Shown: positions 45,948 through 55,781 of the stretch, in pieces
Position numbering within the stretch: the first letter of the stretch is position 1
Layout of the letters: each line of letters begins with the position of its first letter
From: Chitinophagaceae bacterium
Lineage (GTDB): Bacteria > Bacteroidota > Bacteroidia > Chitinophagales > Chitinophagaceae
DNA length: 64,000 bases
Assembly (NCBI GenBank): GCA_014379965.1
Contig: JACMKU010000079.1
Location: forward strand, 1 to 64,000
Direction: 5' to 3'
Made by a program: the position numbers and the translations under genes
The notes under the pieces: generated by a model
What the model was told of the DNA's origin: nothing
The model's input: only the letters and a program-made list of their open reading frames with translations
Databases searched by the model: none

Positions 45948-47495
45948 ATGCAAAAATTGCTTGTCATATTGGCTGGATTTTTATTGTGTTATTGTTCGGG
46001 TTATTCGCAGCCCAAGCAGACCCCATATATGTTGAAAGCGGCTAGTTTCAAACATTATGTTGAGTATTTCAACCAAATGGAGGATGAGAATATCAAGCAG
46101 GCTATACCAAATGACAGCGCATGGGCCTGGATGCAGAAAAACGTTCCTTTGTTTGAATGTCCTCAACAGAACTTTGTGGAAATATTTTATTACCGGTGGT
46201 GGACATTGCGCAAGCATATAAAAAAGACCGAAAAAGGATTTGTATTTACGGAGTTCCTGGTGCAGCGCAGCTACGCAGATAAGTATAATTTGATCGCAAG
46301 TGGCCTTGGTCACCATATTTATGAAAGCCGCTGGTTGCACGATAAGAAGTACATGGACGACAACCTCCTTGTCTGGTACCGTGGCAACAATGGTAAACCC
46401 ATGAACAAGCTGAGGTTTTATAGCAGCTGGAACATGGATGCCATATACAACCGCTATCTGGTTAATCGGGATAAGACCTTCATAGCAGATTTATTGCCTG
46501 ACTTGGTGGCGGATTATGCTGCCTGGGAAAACGAAAAGAAATCTTCGGGCGGACTATTCTGGCAGTTCGACGTGAGAGACGCTATGGAGGAGACTATCAG
46601 CGGAGGGCGGAGAGAAAAAAATCCGAGGCCTTCCATCAATGCATACATGTATGGGAATGCAAATGCATTGGCAGCCATGACAACGATTAGTGGGGGTTTA
46701 CATTTATCTAAGGCTATGATGTATGTTCTGAAAGCGGACAGCATAAAAATGATGGTTCAGGACAAGCTTTGGAACGCCAGTCATGAATTTTTCGAGGTAA
46801 GAAAGGAGCAAGGCGACACGCTGGCAAATGTGAGGGAGGAAATCGGCTTTATTCCGTGGTATTTTAATCTACCCGACAGCAACTACAACGTAGCCTGGAA
46901 ACATCTAATGGATAAGAAAACGTTCTGTGCGCCATTCGGTATCACCACCGCTGACAGAAGTCATCCCCAATTTCGTACACATGGCTGTTGTAATTGTGAG
47001 TGGGATGGTGCCGTGTGGCCCTTCGCTACTTCCCAAACCTTGACGGCGATGGCCAACCTTTTGAATTCACATCGGCAGAAGTATGTGGCGGACAGTAATT
47101 ACTTCGACCTTCTGGAGACATATGTGGAGTCGCAGTACTATCGTGGTCGCCCCTACATAGGTGAGTACCTGGATGAGAAGACTGGCTATTGGTTGAAAGG
47201 AGATGAAGAAAGAAGCAGGTATTACAATCATTCCACGTTTAACGACTTGATCATAACCGGGCTGGTGGGCCTGCGTCCGAGGGCGGATGATATCATCGAA
47301 GTGAAGCCATTACTGCCGGCCGGGAAGTGGGATTGGTTTTGTTTGGATAATGTCCTGTATCATGGAAAAAGTATCACTATCGTCTGGGATAAGAATGGAA
47401 CGAAATATAAGAAAGGGAAAGGATTGAGTGTCTTTGTCAACGGAAAGAAGGTGGCGGGTTCTTTACGTCTTGAAAAAGTGACGGGTAAACTATAA
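45948..47495 (+). CDS. (alpha/alpha)6-barrel glycosidase, candidate GH142 beta-L-arabinofuranosidase
   Basis: 515 residues, signal peptide to GYSQP. Landmarks of an MGH1-like six-hairpin barrel are FVEIFYYRWWTLRKHIKK, SSWNMDAIYNRYLVNRD, QFDVRDAMEETISGG and THGCCNCEWDGAVWPFATSQ. The C-terminal strand region fits a small beta domain. In RG-II chain D a beta-L-arabinofuranose caps DHA, so this enzyme would act before the propeller protein encoded upstream. The neighbour order supports the assignment; activity itself cannot be proven from sequence. Confidence 0.65.
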   Translation: MQKLLVILAGFLLCYCSGYSQPKQTPYMLKAASFKHYVEYFNQMEDENIKQAIPNDSAWAWMQKNVPLFECPQQNFVEIFYYRWWTLRKHIKKTEKGFVFTEFLVQRSYADKYNLIASGLGHHIYESRWLHDKKYMDDNLLVWYRGNNGKPMNKLRFYSSWNMDAIYNRYLVNRDKTFIADLLPDLVADYAAWENEKKSSGGLFWQFDVRDAMEETISGGRREKNPRPSINAYMYGNANALAAMTTISGGLHLSKAMMYVLKADSIKMMVQDKLWNASHEFFEVRKEQGDTLANVREEIGFIPWYFNLPDSNYNVAWKHLMDKKTFCAPFGITTADRSHPQFRTHGCCNCEWDGAVWPFATSQTLTAMANLLNSHRQKYVADSNYFDLLETYVESQYYRGRPYIGEYLDEKTGYWLKGDEERSRYYNHSTFNDLIITGLVGLRPRADDIIEVKPLLPAGKWDWFCLDNVLYHGKSITIVWDKNGTKYKKGKGLSVFVNGKKVAGSLRLEKVTGKL

Positions 47496-47497
47496 TC

Positions 47498-50314
47498 ATG
47501 ATCTCAAATATTATCAAGCATTACACGAAGCGCAAGTCATGGGGTTACTTGTGGTTCGTGATGTCATTGGTATTGCCTATACCTGTTACGGCGTTTTCAC
47601 AACAAACAGAGAAAGTGTATCTCTCGGGGACCGGGATTGATCAAACTGTTCAGTGGGACTTCTTCTGTACAGGAGGTATGAATGCAAACAAATGGACTAA
47701 GATTACCGTTCCTTCGTGCTGGGAGTTGCAAGGCTTTGGTAAATATGACTATGGTTTTGCAAAAGATAGCGTAAGAGGGAAAGAGAAGGGATTATATAAG
47801 CATCGCTTCAATGTGCCAGCCAACTGGAAAGCGAAATTCATCAATATTGTGTTCGAAGGCGTGATGACCGATGCTGAAGTGCGAGTAAATGGGAAGGTGG
47901 CGGGAGAGATTCACCAAGGAGCGTTCTATGCGTTTAAGTATGACATATCAAAACTGCTGAAATATGGCCAGGAGAATGTATTGGAGGTGACGGTTGCCAA
48001 GCATTCGGCCAATCAATCGGTGAATGAGGCTGAACGCAAGGCGGACTTTTGGATATTCGGCGGCATCTTTCGGCCGGTGTGGCTGGAGGTATTGCCTCGA
48101 CAACATATTCAGGAAATCGGTATTGATGCGGAAGCTAATGGAAGTTTCAATGCTATAATTGTTTCAAATGGCAAAGTAGACAGGGCAAGTGTCAAAATTT
48201 TTAGGAGCAATGACGAGCTTATACTCGAAAAAGATATTCAGAGCGATGAAATCAGTGGAGTTCAACCCATTCGTGTAGCGGAAAGTATCGGTAAAGTAAA
48301 GGCGTGGACACCAGAGTATCCCGAGCTATACAAAGCTGTGTTTACAATTTACCACGAAGGAAAGGCTTTGCATCAGGTTGTTCAAAAATTCGGTTTTCGA
48401 ACTATTGAAGTAAGGAAGCGTGACGGGATTTATGTAAACGGTGTGAAAGTGAAAATGAAAGGGGTCAACCGTCATGCCTTTCGCCCGGAGACAGGAAGGA
48501 CTACTAGCAAACAGGTCAGTATTGAAGATGTATTGCTCATCAAGAGCATGAACATGAATGCTGTGCGGATGAGTCATTATCCTCCCGATGATCATTTTCT
48601 CGACGTCTGCGATTCTCTTGGGTTGTTTGTGATGGATGAGCTTGCTGGCTGGCACGGCAACTATGATACGAAAACCGGGACGAAATTGTTAAAGGAAATG
48701 ATCACGCACGACGGCAATCATCCCTCTGTTATCATGTGGGCTAACGGCAATGAAGGTGGTCATAATTTTGAGTTGGATTCGCTGTTTGCTGTTTATGACG
48801 TCCAGCAAAGACCTGTTGTACATCCCTGGCAACTATTCCGCGGAATTGAAACGCAGCATTATCGCGAGTACAATTATGGAATAGGCAACTACGAAAACGG
48901 GAAAGAGATTGTCATGCCAACCGAGTTTCTTCACGGCCAATTCGACGGCGGTCACGGCGCGGGGCTGGAAGATTATTGGGAGAAGATGTGGCATGACCCG
49001 CTCAGTGCGGGCGGTTTCCTCTGGGATCTCGCCGATAATGCAGTTGTTAGAAGAGATCTAAACGATTCACTCGATACAGATAAACATAGGGCAGCTGATG
49101 GTATCGTTGGACCCCATCATGAGAAGGAAGGTAGCTATTACACCATAAAGCAAGTATGGAGCCCCGTCTATTTTGAACGCAAGGAGATATCTAGAGGTTT
49201 CGACGGGACCTTCCAGCTCGAAAACCGTTATCACTTTACGAATCTCAAAGAATGCCGTTTTACCTGGAGCATGAAGCGGCTTCAATGGGGTACGCAGGCC
49301 GAAACGAAAGGGGAGGCGGTATCACCGGATATCAAACCAAATGAAAAAGGGGTGTTGAAAATTGTGTTACCCCCAGACTGGAGCCAGTTTGATGTATTAT
49401 ACATTACAGTCAAAGACCCCCATCAGCAGGAAGTATTTACCTGGAGTTTTCCGTTGACCAATCCCGCTTCTATGGCTGCACTTATAGTGGAGAAAAGGGG
49501 AGATGCCAGGATTGAAACGCCTATAGGAGATACCAGTCTGTTTTATGCGAGGGTGAAGGATGTCACATTGGCTTTTGACCAGTTCAATGGTCAACTTGTT
49601 TCAGTAAGAAATGCGAAAGGTGAGCTGCCATTAAATAATGGACCCAAAGTGCAGGAGGGGGTCAACAACTTCAAAGGAGTTAAACAATACAGGGAGGGTA
49701 ACAATGTGATCATTGAATCGGCCTTCAATCAAAAGGAGAGTTATAATACTCTAAGATGGACAATCTACCCCTCTGGTTGGGTACAATTGCAGGTGAGATA
49801 TTTCCCGGGAGCCTACTTCACCAATTTTGCCGGGGTTAACTTCTCTTTTCCCGAGAAAGAAATTCAATCGGTTACTTATACAGGCGACGGACCCTATCGT
49901 GTCTGGAAAAATCGGATGAAGGGAAACCGGTTTGGGGTTTGGAATAAAAAGTACAATAGCAGCGAAACCGGCGAAGCGCCGTGGATGTACCCCGAATTCA
50001 AAGGGTATCATTCCAATTTTTATAGCGGGCACTTTATTACAAAAAATAACCGTTTTACTGTTGTGACGGAGAATGAAGGTCTCTTTCTCCGTTTGTTCAC
50101 ACCTTCCTGGAAGACCGATCAGTGGCATAATTATGAACCTTTGTTTCCGACCGGGGACATTTCATTTATGCAGGGGATAAGCAGTATCGGCAGTAAAACA
50201 CAACGTAATGAGACAACCGGTGCGATGGGCGCTAAGAATATTTTTTACGATTATGAAAAGGATCCAACCCGAGCCTTACAGATAACCTTATACTTTAATT
50301 TCTCTGCACAATAA
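47498..50314 (+). CDS. GH2 family glycoside hydrolase (paralogue of the gene at 3369)
   Basis: 938 residues, starting three bases after the previous stop; signal peptide ends near AFSQQ. Domain order and motifs mirror the GH2 at 3369: YLSGTGIDQTVQWDFF, VPSCWELQGFGKYDYG, acid/base Glu419 in GNEGGHN, nucleophile Glu476 in PTEFLHG and GPYRVWKNRMKG near the C-terminus. The two differ throughout, so the duplication is old and substrates may differ. Its place next to the DHA/arabinose module suggests work on an RG-II side chain. Exact bond not determinable. Confidence 0.9.
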   Translation: MISNIIKHYTKRKSWGYLWFVMSLVLPIPVTAFSQQTEKVYLSGTGIDQTVQWDFFCTGGMNANKWTKITVPSCWELQGFGKYDYGFAKDSVRGKEKGLYKHRFNVPANWKAKFINIVFEGVMTDAEVRVNGKVAGEIHQGAFYAFKYDISKLLKYGQENVLEVTVAKHSANQSVNEAERKADFWIFGGIFRPVWLEVLPRQHIQEIGIDAEANGSFNAIIVSNGKVDRASVKIFRSNDELILEKDIQSDEISGVQPIRVAESIGKVKAWTPEYPELYKAVFTIYHEGKALHQVVQKFGFRTIEVRKRDGIYVNGVKVKMKGVNRHAFRPETGRTTSKQVSIEDVLLIKSMNMNAVRMSHYPPDDHFLDVCDSLGLFVMDELAGWHGNYDTKTGTKLLKEMITHDGNHPSVIMWANGNEGGHNFELDSLFAVYDVQQRPVVHPWQLFRGIETQHYREYNYGIGNYENGKEIVMPTEFLHGQFDGGHGAGLEDYWEKMWHDPLSAGGFLWDLADNAVVRRDLNDSLDTDKHRAADGIVGPHHEKEGSYYTIKQVWSPVYFERKEISRGFDGTFQLENRYHFTNLKECRFTWSMKRLQWGTQAETKGEAVSPDIKPNEKGVLKIVLPPDWSQFDVLYITVKDPHQQEVFTWSFPLTNPASMAALIVEKRGDARIETPIGDTSLFYARVKDVTLAFDQFNGQLVSVRNAKGELPLNNGPKVQEGVNNFKGVKQYREGNNVIIESAFNQKESYNTLRWTIYPSGWVQLQVRYFPGAYFTNFAGVNFSFPEKEIQSVTYTGDGPYRVWKNRMKGNRFGVWNKKYNSSETGEAPWMYPEFKGYHSNFYSGHFITKNNRFTVVTENEGLFLRLFTPSWKTDQWHNYEPLFPTGDISFMQGISSIGSKTQRNETTGAMGAKNIFYDYEKDPTRALQITLYFNFSAQ

Positions 50315-50315
50315 C

Positions 50316-53300
50316 ATGAAAAAGATTGTAACGATACTCGTATTGATTGCCTGTGTTCAGCGACCGGCTGCACAGGTAACTGTTGCCAATCTCCGTTGCG
50401 AAATGTTGGTTAATCCTCAGGGGATTGATGTGAAGCAACCCAGATTGAGCTGGCAGCTGCAAAGCGAGGTTCGCAACATTGTCCAGGCGAGTTATCAACT
50501 ATTGGTTAGCAGCAGTGCCGAGGTCCTGAAGCAGAATAAGGGGGATGTATGGAATTCAGGTCTCGTCAGCAGCGATCAATCCCTTCATATATCCTACAAT
50601 GGACCAACGCTGCGACCTGGTAAGAAGTATTTCTGGAAAGTATTAGTGCGGACAAATAAAGGACCGGCTCAATCCAACCAGGTAGCTTCCTTTTCTACCG
50701 GATTGGAAAAGGATCAATGGGAGGCAAAATGGATCGGGTTTGACAAAGCTTCGGCCTGGGACAGTGTTACGCAGTGGTCACGGTTAAGTGCAAGATACCT
50801 GCGCAAGGAATTTCAGAGCCAACCCCAGGTAAAACGAGCCACGGTTTATATTTCCGGTTTGGGCATGTATGAATTGTACCTAAATGGCAGGAAGATTGGT
50901 GACCAGGTACTGGCACCTAATCCAACAGACTACCGCAAAACTTATTTCTATAATACACATGAGTTAACCTCGCAGGTAAAGACGGGTAACAATGCCATAT
51001 CGGTAGTGTTGGGCAATGGTCGGTTCTTTACGATGCGGCAGAATTATAAAACACAAAAGCATAATACATTCGGTTATCCAAAGCTCCTGCTACAGATGGT
51101 CATTGAGTATACAGACGGGACCAGCAAAACCGTAGTGAGTGATGAAAGCTGGAAGCTGAATGTGGACGGCCCCATTCGCACCAACAACGAATACGACGGC
51201 GAGGAATATGATGCTACAAGGGAATTCTATGGGTGGACGCAAGCTGGATATAACGACAGTAAGTGGATCCAACCCGAAGTGGTAGAGGCTCCTGGCGGTA
51301 AAATGGTGGCTCAGATGAGTGAGCCAATGAAAGTGATGCAAACCCTCAAGCCTGTGACTATAAAGAAAACTCCGAGTGGAAAGTATGTCCTGGATATGGG
51401 GCAGAATTTTGCGGGCTGGATCAAAATAAAGAACATCAACGGTAAGAAAGGAGAGAAGGTGACGCTTAGGTTTGCTGAAAGCCTGCAGTCAAATGGCGAA
51501 GTGTTTGTAGCCAATCTACGTGATGCGAAAGTGACCAATATTTATATCTTAAAAGGTACGGGAACAGAAAACTGGGAACCGTCTTTCGTTTACAATGGTT
51601 TCAGGTATGTTGAAATCTCGACCTTCCCTGGCATTCCCCTAATCAACCAGTTTGAAGGGAAGTTAGTGTACGATGCCATTGAAACAACAGGCTCCTTTCA
51701 AACAGATAATAGTACCATCAATCGTATTTATCAAAACGCATGGTGGGGCATTGCTTCGAATTACAAGGGCATGCCGGTTGACTGCCCGCAACGAAATGAG
51801 CGCCAACCATGGCTAGGGGATCGCACCGTAGGGTCACAAGGCGAAAGTTATTTATTTAACAATGCTGCCTTGTATGCAAAGTGGATGCAGGATATTGAAG
51901 ATAGTCAAACTGAAGAGGGAAGCATCCCCGATGTAGCACCAGCATTCTGGAATTATTACAGCGATGACGTAACCTGGCCCGCTGCATATATTTTTATCAG
52001 TAATAATTTATACAACCAGTTTGGTGATATCACACCTATCCGGAAGCATTATTTCTCCATGAAGCAGTGGATGATGTATATGAAGTCGAAGTACATGACC
52101 AAGTACATCGTTACCCGGGATAAATATGGTGATTGGTGTGTGCCCCCGGAAAGCCTCAATCTTATTCACGCAAAGGATACGAATCGTTTAACGGATGGTA
52201 AGCTGATAGCCACCGCCTACTACTATAAGTTGCTTTCATACATGGAGCGTTTTGCCAACCTCACGGATAATAAACAGGATGCTACGTATTATAGTTTATT
52301 GAGTGATAGTATCAGGGCGGCATTCCAGCAGACCTTTTATAATCCACAGAAAAGGCATTACAGTAATAATACCGTAACGGCTAACCTGCTGCCTTTGTAT
52401 TTTGGTATTTGTCCTGACTCATTGAGATCCGTCGTGTTTGAAAAGATCAGGGTAAAAATTCACGTAGAAAATCACGGGCATATCAGCACGGGTTTAATTG
52501 GCTCGCAATGGTTGATGCGGGGGTTAACAGAGTACGGTTACAGCGACCTGGCCTACATTCTTGCATCGAACAAAACTTATCCAAGCTGGGGATACATGGC
52601 CGAGAATGGCGCAACAACCATTTGGGAATTGTGGAACGGGAACACAGCCAACCCAGGAATGAACAGCCAGAATCATGTGATGTTGCTCGGTGACCTGCTC
52701 ACCTGGTTTTATGAGAACCTTGCCGGCATTCGCAGTAATAAAACAGCTGTTGCGTTTAAGAAGATCATCATGAAACCCACAACCCCCAATGGGCTGGGAC
52801 ATGTGAAAGCATCTTACAACAGCCTCCATGGTATCATCAGGAGCGAATGGAAGAATTCAGTTGACCGGTTCGAATGGACGGTCAGCATTCCGGCAAATAC
52901 ATCAGCCACAATTCATGTACCTGCAAACAGTCCTGAAGAAGTTACAGAGGGGACACGGACTATTGCTGGGCACAAAGAAGTAAAATTCATAAAATCGGAG
53001 GATGGAACCGTTGTATTGGAGGTGCCGTCTGGTAATTACGTGTTTACTACAAATAAGAAATGGAAGCGGGGGATTGTAAAACAGGAGTTCATTTTTGAGC
53101 GGGCATCCTTTCCTGAAAGTCATTCTGCCACCATTGCAGAAACACCTGCAGGTTTGATCGCTGCCTGGTTTGGCGGAACGAAAGAGGGAAACAAAGATGT
53201 GTGTATATGGACCAGCCGTTTCGAGAGCGGAAGGTGGACAGCTCCAGTAAAGGTTGCAGACGGCGTTATGAATGATACACTTCGTTATTCAACCTATAAT

Positions 53301-54107
53301 CCAGTTTTGTTTTATGCTCCCAATGGAGAATTATTATTGTTCTATAAAATTGGACCCAATGTGGCTGGCTGGACCGGCTGGATGATGCGCAGCAAAGACA
53401 ATGGAACAACATGGAGTAGAAGGGAAGCGCTGCCAGAAGGATTTTTAGGTCCGATCAAAAATAAACCAGTACTCGTCAATAGTGTGCTGCTTTGTCCATC
53501 CAGCACCGAGAAGAATGGATGGAAGACCCATGTCGAATTTACTTCGGATCTTGGAAGAACATGGACCAAGACAGAAGCCATCAATGACCCTAAGATCATA
53601 CAAGCCATTCAGCCAAGTATACTGAGTTATGCTGATGGCCGACTGCACATGCTGTGCCGCAGTCGTAACACTACACTAAACGAAAGCTGGAGTAGTGATG
53701 GCGGCAAAACATGGGGTGAGATGAAAGCTTCGGCACTGCCTAATAATAATTCAGGTACTGATGCCGTCACGTTAAAGGATGGTCGCCAGTTACTTGTGTA
53801 TAATCACTTGTTGCCCACGCCTGCCTGGGTGAACGGAAAAGGCCCACGCACTCCGTTGAATGTTGCCGTCAGTAAAGATGGTAAACTTTGGAATGCAGCA
53901 CTGGTGTTAGAAGATTCACCGATAAGCCAGTATTCATACCCTTCGGTTATTCAGGCAAAAGACGGAATGGTGCATATTGTTTATACCTGGCGGAGAGAAA
54001 AGATCAGGCATGTTGTGGTGGATCCGAGTAAGCTCGAATTGAAGGAAATTGTAAATAAGCAATGGCCGGGGGTCAGGAGCAATGTTGGAGCGACTACCGA
54101 TGATTAG
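50316..54107 (+). CDS. GH78 alpha-L-rhamnosidase fused to a sialidase-like (BNR) propeller
   Basis: 1263 residues with signal peptide to PAAQV. Residues 1 to about 910 are a complete GH78: LRCEMLVNPQGIDVKQPRL, DCPQRNERQPWLGD with general acid Glu495, and TTIWELWNG with Glu771 as base candidate. From about 915 an extra domain of about 350 residues begins (FERASFPESHSATIAE, GLIAAWFGGTKEGNKD) with Asp-box-like turns SKDNGTTWSR, TSDLGRTWTK and SSDGGKTWGE. This is a BNR_2/sialidase-type propeller. RG-II chain C is alpha-L-Rha-(1,5)-Kdo, so a rhamnosidase joined to a Kdo hydrolase is the natural reading. No frameshift is involved; it is one continuous frame. Confidence 0.9.
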   Translation: MKKIVTILVLIACVQRPAAQVTVANLRCEMLVNPQGIDVKQPRLSWQLQSEVRNIVQASYQLLVSSSAEVLKQNKGDVWNSGLVSSDQSLHISYNGPTLRPGKKYFWKVLVRTNKGPAQSNQVASFSTGLEKDQWEAKWIGFDKASAWDSVTQWSRLSARYLRKEFQSQPQVKRATVYISGLGMYELYLNGRKIGDQVLAPNPTDYRKTYFYNTHELTSQVKTGNNAISVVLGNGRFFTMRQNYKTQKHNTFGYPKLLLQMVIEYTDGTSKTVVSDESWKLNVDGPIRTNNEYDGEEYDATREFYGWTQAGYNDSKWIQPEVVEAPGGKMVAQMSEPMKVMQTLKPVTIKKTPSGKYVLDMGQNFAGWIKIKNINGKKGEKVTLRFAESLQSNGEVFVANLRDAKVTNIYILKGTGTENWEPSFVYNGFRYVEISTFPGIPLINQFEGKLVYDAIETTGSFQTDNSTINRIYQNAWWGIASNYKGMPVDCPQRNERQPWLGDRTVGSQGESYLFNNAALYAKWMQDIEDSQTEEGSIPDVAPAFWNYYSDDVTWPAAYIFISNNLYNQFGDITPIRKHYFSMKQWMMYMKSKYMTKYIVTRDKYGDWCVPPESLNLIHAKDTNRLTDGKLIATAYYYKLLSYMERFANLTDNKQDATYYSLLSDSIRAAFQQTFYNPQKRHYSNNTVTANLLPLYFGICPDSLRSVVFEKIRVKIHVENHGHISTGLIGSQWLMRGLTEYGYSDLAYILASNKTYPSWGYMAENGATTIWELWNGNTANPGMNSQNHVMLLGDLLTWFYENLAGIRSNKTAVAFKKIIMKPTTPNGLGHVKASYNSLHGIIRSEWKNSVDRFEWTVSIPANTSATIHVPANSPEEVTEGTRTIAGHKEVKFIKSEDGTVVLEVPSGNYVFTTNKKWKRGIVKQEFIFERASFPESHSATIAETPAGLIAAWFGGTKEGNKDVCIWTSRFESGRWTAPVKVADGVMNDTLRYSTYNPVLFYAPNGELLLFYKIGPNVAGWTGWMMRSKDNGTTWSRREALPEGFLGPIKNKPVLVNSVLLCPSSTEKNGWKTHVEFTSDLGRTWTKTEAINDPKIIQAIQPSILSYADGRLHMLCRSRNTTLNESWSSDGGKTWGEMKASALPNNNSGTDAVTLKDGRQLLVYNHLLPTPAWVNGKGPRTPLNVAVSKDGKLWNAALVLEDSPISQYSYPSVIQAKDGMVHIVYTWRREKIRHVVVDPSKLELKEIVNKQWPGVRSNVGATTDD

Positions 54108-54118
54108 AGCCTTAACCC

Positions 54119-55690
54119 ATGCAGAATCTTCCCATCATCGATATTGCCATCATCATCATTTACCTATTAGCAATGGTGGGGGTGGGGATTTATTTTTCGA
54201 GACGAAACAAGAATAGCGAGCAATTTACCAAGGCATCGGGCAAGATTCCAGGCTGGGCAATCGGTTTATCGATCTACGCCACTTTTTTAAGCAGTAATAC
54301 TTTTTTGGGTGTTCCGGGTAAAGCATTTGGTAGTAACTGGAATGCTTTTGTTTTTAGCCTCTCTATGCCACTGGCAGCATGGATAGCATCGAAATATTTT
54401 GTTCCATTTTACCGGAACACTGGTGAAATATCGGCCTATACACATTTGGAAAAAAGATTCGGAACCTGGGCAAGGACCTATGCGGTCATCTGTTTTTTAC
54501 TTACACAGTTTGCAAGAATGGGTACCATCTTCTTTGGTATTGCACTAAGCTTACAGGCATTGACTGGTTTCTCAATGTCATCCATCATGATCGTAATGGG
54601 AATTTGCATTATCATTTATACAGTATTGGGCGGAATGGAAGCAGTGATATGGACGGAAGTAGCACAGGGCATCATTAAAACATTGGGCGCCTTACTGATA
54701 TTGTTTTTGGTGATAAAGGAAATTCCAGGCGGGTTTTCCAAAGTAATCGAGATTGCCCGGTCAGATAATAAGTTAAGTCTTGGCAGCTTTTCGCTGAACT
54801 TTACGGAATCCACTTTTTGGGTGATTTTGTTCTATGGCTTCTTTATCAATTTGAATAATTTCGGCATGGACCAGAATTATATTCAACGTTACCATACCGC
54901 TAAATCTTCCAAACAAGCAGGCCAATCGGTTTGGCTATGCGTTGTCATGTATGTTCCTGCTTCCCTTTTATTTTTTATTATCGGCACATCGCTTTATGCA
55001 TACTATAATATTTATCCTGAATTGATAGAGCCTGTTAAACTGAATGTGGCGGCGGAAAGATTAGGAGACGTTTTTACGTCTCAACAGGCAAACGATGTTG
55101 CAAATTCTTTAGGTCCCTCGGATTATGGTGATAAAGTGCTACCGCATTTTATGGTAACAAAAGTGCCGACTGGGTTGGTAGGATTGATTGTATCGGCTTT
55201 GTTATCAGCGGCGATGAGCACTATCAGTTCCAATATGAATGCTTCAGCAACGGTATTCACAATGGATATTTATAAGAAGTATTTTAAACCTGATATCAAT
55301 GATAAGCAACAACTGTATGTTCTGCATGCCGCTACCGTTGTGTTTGGACTGATCGGTCTAGGTGCAGGTCTTGCGATGATAGGGGCGAAAAGCTTATTGG
55401 ATACCTGGTGGGAATTGTCGGGAATTTTTGCCGGTGGCATGCTGGGTCTTTTCTTATTGGGTTTGATCAGCCGGCAAAGCCGGAATGCGGAAGCGATAAC
55501 GGGAACCATTATAGGGATCGTTGTTATCCTTTGGATGACATTTTCCGACAGGTTAAGTGGCAAGTATGATTTTTTGAGGAGCCCTCTGCATAAGAATATG
55601 ATCATAGTAGTAGGAACGCTGGCGATCTTTTTGGCGGGTTTGATGATGACAAGATTCAGAAGAAGAAAACTTGAGCCGGGTAATGCCTAA
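54119..55690 (+). CDS. Sodium:solute symporter (SSS family), first copy
   Basis: 523 residues with 13-14 membrane segments. The start DIAIIIIYLLAMVGVGIYFS and the motif SSNTFLGVPGKAFGSNWNAF identify the SSS family; GGMEAVIWTEVAQGIIKTLG is also characteristic. It opens the downstream catabolic block, 11 bases after the GH78 fusion. Some SSS members carry sialic acids; in this locus an analogous 2-keto-3-deoxy acid (Kdo or DHA) or a neutral sugar may be the cargo. A second SSS at 61107 brackets the enzyme cassette. Confidence 0.93.
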   Translation: MQNLPIIDIAIIIIYLLAMVGVGIYFSRRNKNSEQFTKASGKIPGWAIGLSIYATFLSSNTFLGVPGKAFGSNWNAFVFSLSMPLAAWIASKYFVPFYRNTGEISAYTHLEKRFGTWARTYAVICFLLTQFARMGTIFFGIALSLQALTGFSMSSIMIVMGICIIIYTVLGGMEAVIWTEVAQGIIKTLGALLILFLVIKEIPGGFSKVIEIARSDNKLSLGSFSLNFTESTFWVILFYGFFINLNNFGMDQNYIQRYHTAKSSKQAGQSVWLCVVMYVPASLLFFIIGTSLYAYYNIYPELIEPVKLNVAAERLGDVFTSQQANDVANSLGPSDYGDKVLPHFMVTKVPTGLVGLIVSALLSAAMSTISSNMNASATVFTMDIYKKYFKPDINDKQQLYVLHAATVVFGLIGLGAGLAMIGAKSLLDTWWELSGIFAGGMLGLFLLGLISRQSRNAEAITGTIIGIVVILWMTFSDRLSGKYDFLRSPLHKNMIIVVGTLAIFLAGLMMTRFRRRKLEPGNA

Positions 55691-55781
55691 AACAGGAATA
55701 TCCTACCGCAGAATAGTTAGATTTCACATTTTCCAAGGCTTGCAAAAATTGAATATTTATTGATTCTAAAATTGGGTTATT

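Noticed and set aside
55691-55781. Separate promoter before the first aldolase
   Set aside because: TAAAATTG at 55767-55774 resembles a -7 box, but the available TTG triplets are 15 or 24 bases away, not about 20.
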